From the IMG/VR virus record IMGVR_UViG_3300043409_001318, positions 120,353-184,352 of that record: 64,000 nt of DNA, one strand, 5' to 3'. Below are positions 1 through 10,802 of this stretch, one piece after another. Under the pieces are notes generated by a model. That model was given only the letters and a program-made list of their open reading frames with translations. It was not told the origin of the DNA and searched no databases. A program made the position numbers and the translations under genes. Source of the DNA: a virus. How positions within the stretch are numbered: position 1 is the stretch's first letter; each line of letters opens with the position of its first letter.

Positions 1-1017
1 AGTTGGACTTCTGCCGGTGGTGATTATCATACCTCTCCTACGGCTTCATATTTCTTTAGCAAAGGCACAGAAGACCTTATAGTGGACGTAAGCCATATAG
101 TAGAACAATGGATAACTGGTAGTAAAACAAACTACGGATTTGGTGTAAAACTTTCATCAAGTCACGAACAAGCTGCACAATCATTTTATACTAAAAAATT
201 CTTTGCCAGAGGAACAGAATTCTTCTTTAAGAAACCAACATTAGAAGCTCGTTGGAATTCTGTTCGTCGCGACAATAGAGGTTATTTCTTTGCTTCTAGC
301 TCACTAGCTTCAGCAGCAGATAATCTAAATACAATTTATCTTTATAATGTAGTGAGAGGACAACTCAAAAATATCCCAGCAGTAGGAACAGGTAGCATAT
401 ATGTGAAAGTATTTACTGACTCTTCTGGTAGCACTACAATTACAACAACACCAAATACCCCTGTAACTGGTGGTTGGGTATCAACAGGGATTTATTCAGC
501 TTCGTTTGCTTTGAACACAACATCAAGTGAAGCATTTGATAGATGGTTTAATTCTACACTAACAACTTGTTTCCACACAGGAGCAATAGATATTTATGAT
601 TTAGATTCACAAGATTATAGCCCATCAAATAGGTATGTTGTTTCTTGTACAAATCTTAAAGCAATTTATTATCCAGAAGAACAAGCAAGGTTTCGTTTCT
701 TTACTCGTAAAAAAGATTGGTCACCCACTATTTATACTGTAGCAACAAGTTTCATACCATCGGAGATAATCGAAAGCGCGTCATACAAATTGGTTAGAGT
801 GTCAGATAACCTAGAAGTTATACCATACGGAACAGGTTCTTTATTACACACAGGTCTTTCTTATGATGTTTCTGGAAGTTATTTTGACTTGGATATGAAC
901 TTATTAGAAACAGATTATTCTTACCAGATTAAATTAAATTTTTATGATGGTGCTACAAATAGTTGGAAAGAGCAATCAGAAACCTTCAAATTCAGAGTAG
1001 AAAAGAATGAGCCTTAA
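1..1017 (+). CDS. Phage structural (tail/baseplate-type) protein, 5' end outside window
   Basis: The reading frame is open from base 1, so the gene begins before the window and at least 338 C-terminal residues are seen. The GTG at 82 is internal, not a start. The product is rich in Ser, Thr, Gly and aromatic residues, without membrane segments or enzymatic motifs, as in beta-rich virion proteins. It overlaps the next gene by 11 bases, indicating co-translation with that very large LamG protein. No specific family was recognised; the tail or baseplate role is inferred from the run of structural genes that follows. Confidence 0.7.
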   Translation, partial: SWTSAGGDYHTSPTASYFFSKGTEDLIVDVSHIVEQWITGSKTNYGFGVKLSSSHEQAAQSFYTKKFFARGTEFFFKKPTLEARWNSVRRDNRGYFFASSSLASAADNLNTIYLYNVVRGQLKNIPAVGTGSIYVKVFTDSSGSTTITTTPNTPVTGGWVSTGIYSASFALNTTSSEAFDRWFNSTLTTCFHTGAIDIYDLDSQDYSPSNRYVVSCTNLKAIYYPEEQARFRFFTRKKDWSPTIYTVATSFIPSEIIESASYKLVRVSDNLEVIPYGTGSLLHTGLSYDVSGSYFDLDMNLLETDYSYQIKLNFYDGATNSWKEQSETFKFRVEKNEP

Positions 1018-4000
1018 AGATTACTTCTTAAAAAATACCACAATAATAAATCAAGCTAGTTCTCAAGATATTGAGCAAGAAGTAGATTCAAAAGGTTATT
1101 TAGAACAATTCAAAAAAGATAAAAATGAATTTGTTCCCTTGGTTGATTTTGAAGATCCAGCAAATTTTATATTCTTTGGTTCTGCTAGAAAACAATATTT
1201 AAGCACAATTTTTAGAATATACAACACTTATCCTTATGATGGTTCAAGAACAGAGAAACTTAAATGGCAAAATGAATCATCTTATTTTGATAAATGGTTT
1301 TTAACTAATAAGTATCCAAAAACTACTGGTTATGCAATTATCTCTGCTAATGGTTGGGGATCGAAAGTAGGAAGCACAGTTAGTGGTTATGGTGAACCAT
1401 TATCAAAAGAATATATACAATTTAAAGGTGGCCCAAATACAGCATCTATGGGTATGGCTGGTGTACCTATAAGCAATACCTTTGCTTATTCAAACATCTA
1501 TGATCCAGACACAAATAGAGTTTCTAATTTAGAATTGGAGACAACAGGTGGTGTTACAGTTGAATTTTGGTTAAAAAAAGATTCATTCAATACATCAAAC
1601 ACACAAAAAGAAGTTGTATTTGACCTTTGGAATAGTCAACTATCTTCAAGCACTTCTTATGGTAGATTAACTGTTGAATTATCTGGTAACACCTCTTCAC
1701 CATTTTATGTAACATTACAATCTGGTTCTGCTGGTTTTTATAACCAACAAATTGGTTCATCAGTTACAACTTCTTCTTTATCTACTTGGCATCATTACAC
1801 TTTAAGTTTTGTTAATAACTCTACAAGTGGAATAGATGTTAAATTTTATGTAGATGGTAACCTAAATACTTCTACAACATTAGGAACTTCTATTAACGAA
1901 GTTGCTGGTGCTTTAATAGCAAATGTTGGTGCTTTAAGAACTGCTCCGTCTGGTGTATTAGGTGTCAGTGAAGGTTGGGGTAAATTATCTGGTTCGCTAG
2001 ATGAATTTAGATATTGGAAAGTTAAAAGAACTTCGCAAGATATAGGAAGAAATTGGTGGTCCACTATTAACGGTGGTTCAAATACTGACGATTATAATAC
2101 AGATATTGGAGTATACTATAAATTCAATGAAGGTATCACTACTAATAATTCCAGAGACGCAGTAGTATTAGATTATTCTGGTCGTGTATCAAACGGTTAT
2201 TGGACAGGGTATACAAGTAATTCAAGAAATACAAGCTCTGCTATCAACGAATATAGCACAGATTATACAGAATTAGCAGAACCAATAATATATTCTAACC
2301 ATCCAAGCGTATCAAACGCAATAGAAGAATATACCCAATCTGGTTCATATTATGATTATAACAACCCTTCTTCAGTTTATAACTCTTTGCCACAATGGAT
2401 ATTGGATGAAGATGCGGAAAATGGTGAACAATTACTAGAACTTATTTCTATAATGTCAAGTTATCTTGATAAATTATATTTACAAATTAAAGCTGTTCCT
2501 TCGTTAAAAAATCAATATGATTTTGTATCTGGTAGTTCGGCAAAGCCTCTTCCTTATTCAAGAGAGTTATTAAACTCAACAGGCTTAACTTCTCCAGATT
2601 TATTTCTTGATGCTACAGTTTTTGAATCAATTTTATCAAGAACCAATACAGAACAATTTGAAGAAAATTTATACAATATAAAGAATTTAATTTATCAAAA
2701 CATATATTCAAATTTAGTAAACCTTTATAAGTCTAAAGGAACAGAAAAAGCATACAAGAATCTTTTACATTGTTTTGGTATAGATGAATCATTAGTAAAA
2801 ATTAATCTTTACACTTCTAATGTAACTTTTGAATTTAAAGACAGTTTTGAAACTCGCGCAATTAAAAAACGTATGTTGGACTTTAACAATCCAGATCGTA
2901 ATGTTTCTACAGTTTACCAATTTAAAGATTCAACAAATACCAATAGCACTTCTTATTTAACAGGTAATTTAGAATCTGTTTACGTTCCTGTTACAATTGA
3001 AGCAGAAGCATATTTTCCTGTAATACAATTAGATTTTGATGATTCATATAATAGCTTGTTTATCAATTCTTCAATATTTGGTATGCACGCAGCAAAAGTT
3101 GATGCTGATGATTTAACATGGGCTTCAACTGATTACGCAAACTTTCAAGTTAAATCACACAAATTTTCATTAGATTCAAAAGATGCTTATTTCTCAATTT
3201 CATCATCAGCACCGTTTCCAATACCATATTTAACATCAAGTTTATTTACAGACGTATATGATAATACTAAATGGAATTTTGCTGTATCAATACAACATAA
3301 TAAGAATAATTTATCTAATTTTGTATCTGGAAGTACGGATGTTGATTATACCTTAACGTTCTCTGGCTACAATTTAATGGGTGATACAACTATTAATGAG
3401 TTTTCAGTATCAGCTTCTATAGATAAAACAACAGCAACCAATTTTCTTTCATCTAATAAAAGATTATATGGTGGCGCAGAAAGAACTAATTTCAGTGGTT
3501 CTGTAATTACACAATCGGATATAAGATTAAGCGATCTTAAATATTGGAATCTTTATTTAGACGAAACAGAAATATTAGCACATTCAAGAGATTTAGAAAA
3601 TTACGGAACTTTAAATCCATTAAACAACACTTTAGCCTTTAATTTAAGCGCAAGTAACTTTGTTTTACCAGAATCAAAAGCTTTATTATTACACTTAAAC
3701 TTTGAGAATGTTACAGGTTCTGATTCAAACGGAAGATTCACAGTAATAGATGCTTCATCTGGTAGTGTTGGAAACCCATATAGATATCCAACTTGGCTTT
3801 CTTCTCTTACAGATAAACATTATACTGCTAGAGGTGATTATTTTACTACTAGTGATACAACAGTAATTGATACAAATTATATTGTTTCTGCCGTTCAAAA
3901 ATTACCAGAGTTGATTAATAGCTCTGATATGATTAATATCCTCACACAAGATGATGATATTTTTACAAAGGAATCAAGACCAGTTAAATATCAAATTAAT

Positions 4001-6868
4001 TTTGAAAAGAGTATGTACCAAACAATATCTAGCGAAATGCTTAAGATGTTTGCTACTATAACAGAATTCAATAATCTTATTGGTAGACCAGTAAATAAAT
4101 ATAGATCAGAATATAAAGATATTAAATATCTAAAACAATTATTCTTTGAGAAAGTAGGTAACGAACCAGATCTTGATAAATATTTGGATTTCTATAAATG
4201 GTTTGATTCAGCACTTGGCTCATTCTTAATACAATTTACACCAGCTTCAGCAGATACTTCTAATGGTCTTTTGAATGTAATTGAAAGCCATGTATTGGAA
4301 AGAAATAAATATCAACATAAGTTTCCTTCATTAGAGTTTAAACAAAGAGATTTAGAAGCTGGTGCTGAAACAATTAATCGCCACCTCTACAATTGGAGAG
4401 TTGGTCACCGCCCAATATCGAATAGAGAAGATGATAATTGTTTTTATTGGAACGAAAGAGCAGAACGTAATGTAGTCCCAATATCTTCATCAAATAGCGG
4501 TGTAAATGAATCAAGAAAACAAATATTAAATGTTTCTTTACAAGTTCTTAATCGCTCATTTACCACACCATATCACTTTAAACTTGATGAAAACAAAGCA
4601 ATTCAAGGTGGAGTAAACTTTGATAATAATAAGAACCTTGAATTTGCTACTATTGCTCTTGCTCCTCACGGTCCTATGGATGCAGATAGTATAATCAATG
4701 TTCCAGCTAACTATCTATTTGCTGGTGTTCCAAATACTTCATCACTACTTCAAGATTGTAATGATGTTTTAGATCCAAATAAGAAAGTCAAATATCATTT
4801 CACAACTATTCACGGCAGAGATTATCTTTCATCTTCATTAAGTTATGGAGAAGTATTAAGTTCTAAAATTGCCTTACCAGCTAACTTTATAAGTGGAACG
4901 ATAAATACTGGTTATCAATCACAAGTAGCAAGAGAATTTATGAATGGAGTTATAATAACTAACATTCACAACGATACTTATGGTTCAAGAAACGAAGTTC
5001 CAATTCAAGGTCCATTTACAAATCAATGGGTTGGTGGTCGTCAATCAAGACACGTTCCATTAAACCAAGGCACAGATACCTACACAACTCGTCCAGAAGC
5101 TTGGAAGATACTTATGGGTACTGGTAGCTTCTCTGGCTCATATCAAACAGCCATAGGCTTTGTAGGGGCTGATTATCCATATCCAGAAGGTAACGAGGAT
5201 GAACCATCATATCCAGTTCGTGCTCATTTAAGAGCCACATATTTAAGAGACGAAACAGTAAAAAGACCAGTAAATATAAGAAATATTCAATCTTCTACTG
5301 GTTCTTTAGCACTTGGTAATTACAGACACAGTTATGAGGTTCTTCACTCTGTTGGTACAACTACAAATAACAGAATGTTGGTTGATGCTATAAATCCAAC
5401 AATCAACACAGAATTGTATGGAATCTTAAGAACGGATATAACTGATGGAAGAGTAGATTTTGAATTACCAGTTAGAGCAAGATCAACAACAATATTTAGA
5501 AATAAATTTTCTGCTCCCGGTGATTACAGAACAATGTCGAGAGGTTATTTAACTCGTTATTCAGAAGAAACCTCACCTTACAACGCTTTACCGTTTAGAA
5601 ATCGTCAAATTATTGGTGATGGAAGAAGAAATGCAGAATCTATAACAGTTGATACAACACAATATCCACAAATTGTTTCTGGTTCATCAAAAGATTTAAA
5701 TACACTTCTTACAATTCCATCTGCATTTGGTGGTTATCAATCTGGTTCTACCACGATACCTTCATTACATAAGATTCAAAGAAATACTTATCCAATAGTT
5801 ATTTCATCTTCAACTGGTTTTCAATTAACTGATGCAAAAGATAATGGATTTGTAACTCACGCTATACCACAATCGGATGAAGGTTATAGTTGGATTACTG
5901 CTTCTATGGCCCCAAATACTTCAAGAAGGTCAACATACTTAGCTGGTTTAAGATTAGGACCAGCTAGATTATTTAGTAGATTTTCTACTGCATCTGGTAG
6001 CACTTCCGAGTATATTAAAAATACATTTATATCTTCAAGTGATATAGTAAGTTATTTCGATGGTTCTAATAGAAAATTTCCAGCAGATATTACACAACCA
6101 AGTATAAGTGGATTGGAACCAATATATGTAGACTTTGTTGGATTAAATTCAAATATTTATGAAGTATCTTCTTATGAAAGTTTAGGAAATACTGGTTCTA
6201 TATTAACAGAATATACTGGTGGACTAGTTCAACAAGTGGTTACAGCTAATAACCAACAAAGTGGAATATTTAATGCTTTGTTACTTCACAGAAATGGTCC
6301 ATATGGATATCCTATTTTTAAACAAATAAGAACTGGTGAACATAGAGTAGCAAGAAATCTTAGAGAAGATAATTATATTTCTATAGATAAAGGATTTAGG
6401 CTTGTAAGTGTTGTTTACCGTGGTTCTCCTAGAAGATTCTTTCCAATTACAGAACAAATAGTTGGAACCGAACTTGGAACAGAAATTTACAGAGAACCAT
6501 CAGTAGAATTAAATTCTTTGCCTTTAATAATAAAAATTAAAGATATGCTAACACCAGAGACACCAACTTATATAACTCTTAAAACATCATACGAAAATTT
6601 AATAAAGAATTTTTCAAATGATGATTTAAATTCAATATTAAACTTGCCTAAATTTAAAAATGAAGTTACTGTTTATGATACATTATTATCTTTACAAAAT
6701 TTACGCAATACAAGATATATAATACAACAGATAGAATATGAAACAGTAGTATTTCCAAGTCCAAGAAATACTACACTTGAATCCAATAGAGAAAGAACAA
6801 ACTTCTCATTTAATTGGAGAGATTCTAGAAGCAACAGAACAAGAACAAACGTTACAAATATATTTTAG
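1007..6868 (+). CDS. Giant virion protein (1953 aa) with LamG/concanavalin-like domain(s)
   Basis: Residues about 170-350 read as a laminin-G/concanavalin-type lectin fold: a TVEFWLK strand, a WHHYTLSF strand, a VKFYVDG strand and the closing SGSLDEFRYWKV strand are all visible in the usual order. A second, weaker copy lies around residues 660-870 and ends in LSDLKYWNLYLDETEI. The rest is a long Ser/Gly/Tyr-rich beta structure ending in an Arg-rich tail. LamG domains in phage fibres bind glycans, so surface recognition or a baseplate-fibre role is inferred. The ATG overlaps the end of the preceding gene. It is one of the largest genes in the window; no enzymatic motif was seen. Confidence 0.75.
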   Translation: MSLKDYFLKNTTIINQASSQDIEQEVDSKGYLEQFKKDKNEFVPLVDFEDPANFIFFGSARKQYLSTIFRIYNTYPYDGSRTEKLKWQNESSYFDKWFLTNKYPKTTGYAIISANGWGSKVGSTVSGYGEPLSKEYIQFKGGPNTASMGMAGVPISNTFAYSNIYDPDTNRVSNLELETTGGVTVEFWLKKDSFNTSNTQKEVVFDLWNSQLSSSTSYGRLTVELSGNTSSPFYVTLQSGSAGFYNQQIGSSVTTSSLSTWHHYTLSFVNNSTSGIDVKFYVDGNLNTSTTLGTSINEVAGALIANVGALRTAPSGVLGVSEGWGKLSGSLDEFRYWKVKRTSQDIGRNWWSTINGGSNTDDYNTDIGVYYKFNEGITTNNSRDAVVLDYSGRVSNGYWTGYTSNSRNTSSAINEYSTDYTELAEPIIYSNHPSVSNAIEEYTQSGSYYDYNNPSSVYNSLPQWILDEDAENGEQLLELISIMSSYLDKLYLQIKAVPSLKNQYDFVSGSSAKPLPYSRELLNSTGLTSPDLFLDATVFESILSRTNTEQFEENLYNIKNLIYQNIYSNLVNLYKSKGTEKAYKNLLHCFGIDESLVKINLYTSNVTFEFKDSFETRAIKKRMLDFNNPDRNVSTVYQFKDSTNTNSTSYLTGNLESVYVPVTIEAEAYFPVIQLDFDDSYNSLFINSSIFGMHAAKVDADDLTWASTDYANFQVKSHKFSLDSKDAYFSISSSAPFPIPYLTSSLFTDVYDNTKWNFAVSIQHNKNNLSNFVSGSTDVDYTLTFSGYNLMGDTTINEFSVSASIDKTTATNFLSSNKRLYGGAERTNFSGSVITQSDIRLSDLKYWNLYLDETEILAHSRDLENYGTLNPLNNTLAFNLSASNFVLPESKALLLHLNFENVTGSDSNGRFTVIDASSGSVGNPYRYPTWLSSLTDKHYTARGDYFTTSDTTVIDTNYIVSAVQKLPELINSSDMINILTQDDDIFTKESRPVKYQINFEKSMYQTISSEMLKMFATITEFNNLIGRPVNKYRSEYKDIKYLKQLFFEKVGNEPDLDKYLDFYKWFDSALGSFLIQFTPASADTSNGLLNVIESHVLERNKYQHKFPSLEFKQRDLEAGAETINRHLYNWRVGHRPISNREDDNCFYWNERAERNVVPISSSNSGVNESRKQILNVSLQVLNRSFTTPYHFKLDENKAIQGGVNFDNNKNLEFATIALAPHGPMDADSIINVPANYLFAGVPNTSSLLQDCNDVLDPNKKVKYHFTTIHGRDYLSSSLSYGEVLSSKIALPANFISGTINTGYQSQVAREFMNGVIITNIHNDTYGSRNEVPIQGPFTNQWVGGRQSRHVPLNQGTDTYTTRPEAWKILMGTGSFSGSYQTAIGFVGADYPYPEGNEDEPSYPVRAHLRATYLRDETVKRPVNIRNIQSSTGSLALGNYRHSYEVLHSVGTTTNNRMLVDAINPTINTELYGILRTDITDGRVDFELPVRARSTTIFRNKFSAPGDYRTMSRGYLTRYSEETSPYNALPFRNRQIIGDGRRNAESITVDTTQYPQIVSGSSKDLNTLLTIPSAFGGYQSGSTTIPSLHKIQRNTYPIVISSSTGFQLTDAKDNGFVTHAIPQSDEGYSWITASMAPNTSRRSTYLAGLRLGPARLFSRFSTASGSTSEYIKNTFISSSDIVSYFDGSNRKFPADITQPSISGLEPIYVDFVGLNSNIYEVSSYESLGNTGSILTEYTGGLVQQVVTANNQQSGIFNALLLHRNGPYGYPIFKQIRTGEHRVARNLREDNYISIDKGFRLVSVVYRGSPRRFFPITEQIVGTELGTEIYREPSVELNSLPLIIKIKDMLTPETPTYITLKTSYENLIKNFSNDDLNSILNLPKFKNEVTVYDTLLSLQNLRNTRYIIQQIEYETVVFPSPRNTTLESNRERTNFSFNWRDSRSNRTRTNVTNIF

Positions 6869-6876
6869 GGAGTAGC

Positions 6877-9726
6877 ATGAGCATAACAATACCAAGTCAA
6901 AGTATGTGGCCTTTAGATGGAAGATTAAACTATAACGCTCCTTCCACAACTGGTTCTACTGGTGGCGAAGGTATACTCCAAAATAATTATTCTTTTCTTA
7001 CTGGTTCTGTATTATCTAATTTTACTTCATCAATAAGTTATATTTATAAACATTCTATACAATCACAGGCAAGCGTTAAATCAAAATCTGGTATCTCACA
7101 TATTATTACTAGTAGTACCTCTATACCAACTTCATCATTATATATAAACACAGCAAATTGGGATGTAGCAAACCAAGCAGGAAAAGGTCCATATTACGAT
7201 AATTATGAATCTTGGTTAGGTGTTTCAAAATATGCTACAAAAGAGTATAGTATATTACCAGAATATAAGATTAGTGATGCCGGATTGAGAGTTTATAATG
7301 ATAATACTTTAGATTTAACATCTGGTGATGATTACTTCTTAAGTTTGACGGGAGCCTTATATTCTTCTTCAATTGAAACAAATTTTTATGAAACGTTCGC
7401 TCACTCAGACAATAATGAAAAATTATTAAAGATAGTAACTGATATTCCAAATAGCACAGGTAAAATTGATATTGATATTTCAGCACTAATAAAATTTAAT
7501 CCATATGAAGGTTTTTATCCAGCAGAAAGAACAGTTCAATTAGCAACATTATTTTCTTCTTCTTATGCTGATAAGTTTTTCTACTCTAAAAGCGGAACAA
7601 GAGTTACAAGTTCGGCAGATAAAAAAGCATTATTAGGTAAAGCAATACAACCATTTTATGCACCCGGAATTATGTTTAATACAATTAAATCTGGTATTGC
7701 TGTTGATTACCCTTTAATAAGTTCGTCAATTACTAGTGATAGAAGAATATACACAACTGTAGATACAAGTAATTGGGTAATCACGAACAATAGATTTGAT
7801 TATAGATTACCATTTGAAGCAATAATTTATCCAGAACAATATTATGATAGAGCAGTTGATATGAACCCAAATCCATCAGCAAGTTTTGGTTATACTTCAT
7901 CTTTAAATGGAAACTTTACTGCTGATTATTATTCTACTGCTGTTAACAACTTTCTTGGTGAGGTAGAAGACTTCTTTGTAAATAAAGATAATTCTACTAT
8001 AGAAATTATTCCAAACACACTTGGATTAAGTTTTGGAGGCGATACATCAAAAGTTAATATTTCTCAAAATAAATTAGGTAAACAATATTCTGCTTTATTA
8101 AAATTATATAAAACAACAGACGAGACTGTAAGATTAACAACTAATTTCACACCATTTAATACCTCGTCCGCTCCAACTCCACAAACGTTTGAAGAAGAAA
8201 GTATAACTATGTATTCTCTTCCAACTGCTTTTGGACCTCCTTGTGGTGGTGGAATACTAAATACTAATGATAGTGCCACCAATTCAAGCGGTACTATAGA
8301 TACATTAAACGGTTATAATGCTCCATTTACACCTCCTTATTATGACGGAGAAGCTTGGGCTTTTATAGATTTTACACCAACAAGAGCAGATACTTATACT
8401 ATGGATGAAATTTTTAATTCATCCAGCATAACTTATTTAAGATATGAATTTAATTCTGCCAGCATTAATGATGGGTTTGGTTATGAATATGGAGATAGTG
8501 AAACCAAAAACGAACCTCATGGTTGGGATAATATTAACGAAAATGCCATGCAACTTAATGCTTCAGTTAACATAACAGCAACTCCAACTTCTTGGTTGAT
8601 AAGTCCTAAATTTGAAACTCCAATATTAAATTTTAATCCTGCTTATACGGGATATCAAATGAATACAGGTTCAGTAGATGATACTCCCGGTGTAAGTATG
8701 ATGCCAAGAGGTATGTGGCATCAATATGGGGTAAAACCATCAGTAGATCAAGGTATTTTTTTAAAGATTGGAGATATACCAGAAAGTTATAAAAAATATG
8801 GTAGTAGAAGTTCTTTAAGAGTTACTGGAACCGTTTATGCTAATCCGTCATTAACTGGTTCCCTTCTAACAGATATATTTAGATTTGATGGTGATAAGAA
8901 TATGAAATTAGGTAAAGTAAAAGATTTTAAAGATGTAGCTGAAGCAATTGTAGCTATACCGTTTACAATCAAAAATAATAAAAGAGAATTTTTTGTAATA
9001 CCACTACATTATCAATATCCAGAAAAAGTAAAATTTGAAGGTTTTGTTGGAACAGATAGAACTAATGATCCAGTATATGGTCCATACAATATTTCTGGTG
9101 AAACAATAAGATTGTATAATGATTGTTTAAATCTAATTAATAGACAAAAAACTTATATGAAAAAATATAATTTACCACCTCATTTTGATAGTTCAAAGTA
9201 TTTAAATGTACCAAAATATTTAATGTTTTTTGCTGAGTTTAACGAGGCATTAAATCAACAAGACTTAATTGATTTGTGGCAAAATATACTTCCATCTATT
9301 GGTGTTTCTGATTCATTAAAAATAAAATCAAATACAATATCAGATATACCTATTCAATTATTTAATGATAAAGTTAAATATGCTTTAGAACCAGTAATTG
9401 AAACTGGAAATGTTAGGACAACTACCGAAGACGGGGATACTTTAAATACGTCAGATTCACAAGTTGTTGGAAGTACCGAATCTGAATTTATACAAGGTGA
9501 TGATGATCTTATCAATTATACAATACTTGATAAGATTGAAAATCTACAGTGGTTATTTTTTAAAGTAAAACAAAATTCAACAACACTTATTAAACAATCA
9601 TCAAATGCAAGCGCAAACAGTATTCCATTATCGTATCCTAATCCAACAAATATTTATCACAATTGGCCTTACGATCAATTTTCTTTAATAGAGAGCGCAA
9701 AGATTAAAATTAAATACAAGAACTAA
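6877..9726 (+). CDS. Large virion structural protein (949 aa), unknown family
   Basis: It starts 8 bases after the LamG gene with a GGGAG Shine-Dalgarno. The N-terminal 100 residues are Ser/Thr/Gly-rich. The C-terminal third (after about residue 680) is more compact and charged, with helical segments such as YLMFFAEFNEALNQQDLIDL. No signal peptide, membrane helix or catalytic motif is visible. Its place in a co-directional run of giant structural genes suggests a tail or baseplate component probably assembled with its neighbours. I do not recognise the family. Confidence 0.65.
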   Translation: MSITIPSQSMWPLDGRLNYNAPSTTGSTGGEGILQNNYSFLTGSVLSNFTSSISYIYKHSIQSQASVKSKSGISHIITSSTSIPTSSLYINTANWDVANQAGKGPYYDNYESWLGVSKYATKEYSILPEYKISDAGLRVYNDNTLDLTSGDDYFLSLTGALYSSSIETNFYETFAHSDNNEKLLKIVTDIPNSTGKIDIDISALIKFNPYEGFYPAERTVQLATLFSSSYADKFFYSKSGTRVTSSADKKALLGKAIQPFYAPGIMFNTIKSGIAVDYPLISSSITSDRRIYTTVDTSNWVITNNRFDYRLPFEAIIYPEQYYDRAVDMNPNPSASFGYTSSLNGNFTADYYSTAVNNFLGEVEDFFVNKDNSTIEIIPNTLGLSFGGDTSKVNISQNKLGKQYSALLKLYKTTDETVRLTTNFTPFNTSSAPTPQTFEEESITMYSLPTAFGPPCGGGILNTNDSATNSSGTIDTLNGYNAPFTPPYYDGEAWAFIDFTPTRADTYTMDEIFNSSSITYLRYEFNSASINDGFGYEYGDSETKNEPHGWDNINENAMQLNASVNITATPTSWLISPKFETPILNFNPAYTGYQMNTGSVDDTPGVSMMPRGMWHQYGVKPSVDQGIFLKIGDIPESYKKYGSRSSLRVTGTVYANPSLTGSLLTDIFRFDGDKNMKLGKVKDFKDVAEAIVAIPFTIKNNKREFFVIPLHYQYPEKVKFEGFVGTDRTNDPVYGPYNISGETIRLYNDCLNLINRQKTYMKKYNLPPHFDSSKYLNVPKYLMFFAEFNEALNQQDLIDLWQNILPSIGVSDSLKIKSNTISDIPIQLFNDKVKYALEPVIETGNVRTTTEDGDTLNTSDSQVVGSTESEFIQGDDDLINYTILDKIENLQWLFFKVKQNSTTLIKQSSNASANSIPLSYPNPTNIYHNWPYDQFSLIESAKIKIKYKN

Positions 9727-9746
9727 TTACAGAGTAGGAAACATAT

Positions 9747-10802
9747 ATGTCATTTCTTAACTCCAAAGAAGAAGTCCTTGATATTCAACTAACTCCGTAT
9801 GGAAAGTTTCTTTATTCACAAGGCAAATTAAAACCTACTTACTATACTTTCTTTGATGATGATATTATATATGATAATCAATACGCATCTGTTACAGAAT
9901 CACAAAACAGTATAGAACCAAGAATTCAAGAAGAAACACCTTATAATATGTGTCTTGCTAACAACTTTCCAGCAGAGACAAACTTAAGAAAAAGTTTTGA
10001 TGTTATAAATCCAAATATAGATAATCAACTCTTTACCTTTACTAAAATATTAGGAACATCGGATTTAGATTTGAATTATGGTGCTTCTTGGGATGTAAAA
10101 TTAATCAAAGGAAGTATCACTAATTTTAGTTCAAATTTTACAGGCTCCAATCAACAATCTATTAATGTTCCTCAATTAAACACACCTGTTATATATGAAA
10201 CTTCTATCAACAAAGTTTTGGTTAGTAGAACAAGTGACAGAGTTCCTATAACACCAGAAGATTATGCAGCAGCAGAATTGGGTGCTGGTATGGTTGACGA
10301 TACAACAACTAATTTAGAAAGCATTATACAAAAAGCAAGAGAAAATAATAATTACAACACTTTTAATATGTCTGGTAGATTTGAAGATGGTACTGCTGTG
10401 TTAGTTGAGGAAAAATCTGTTATTATTGATATATCAGAGAAAAATACTCAACTAATAAGTGATATGTATGAAATAGAAGTATTTAGATACGATAAGGATT
10501 CTTCTGGTAATGATTTATTAACAAAATTGTTTTTTAAACACAAAAAACCAACGATAGTGAATAATATTCTTTTAGACGATCAACAACAAAATGACATAGA
10601 AATTACAAGAGACTTTGTTGAATATTACTTTAATGTATTTGTAGATAATGAAATAGATAATCAAGTTGTTTGCGATTATATCCAACCAACACAGAAAGGA
10701 AGAAATACTATGGTTACTATTGTTTCTTGCGACGAAACAACGTCCCAGCAAATAACCAATAGCCTTTATAACACTAATGCTAAGGCTAGGGGGATTTGTT
10801 GA
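9747..10802 (+). CDS. Virion protein with N-terminal LTxxGR/K-type motif (351 aa)
   Basis: The N-terminus has the pattern FLxxxxxxxDxxLTxxGxxxLxxGxxxxxxxxFxDDxI, which is shared with the protein at 16473-17387 (FLDNSGDIILDAVLTDTGRA, then a DDEI). Such N-termini recur in tail or baseplate proteins of marine phage metagenomes. The rest is acidic and beta-rich, with no enzymatic motifs. The stop TGA shares one base with the ATG of the next gene, so the two are translationally coupled. Structural role is inferred from context and the shared N-terminus. Confidence 0.6.
   Translation: MSFLNSKEEVLDIQLTPYGKFLYSQGKLKPTYYTFFDDDIIYDNQYASVTESQNSIEPRIQEETPYNMCLANNFPAETNLRKSFDVINPNIDNQLFTFTKILGTSDLDLNYGASWDVKLIKGSITNFSSNFTGSNQQSINVPQLNTPVIYETSINKVLVSRTSDRVPITPEDYAAAELGAGMVDDTTTNLESIIQKARENNNYNTFNMSGRFEDGTAVLVEEKSVIIDISEKNTQLISDMYEIEVFRYDKDSSGNDLLTKLFFKHKKPTIVNNILLDDQQQNDIEITRDFVEYYFNVFVDNEIDNQVVCDYIQPTQKGRNTMVTIVSCDETTSQQITNSLYNTNAKARGIC

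Noticed and set aside
82-84. GTG start for the first gene
   Set aside because: The frame is open to base 1 with the same protein character, so the gene is truncated by the window edge.
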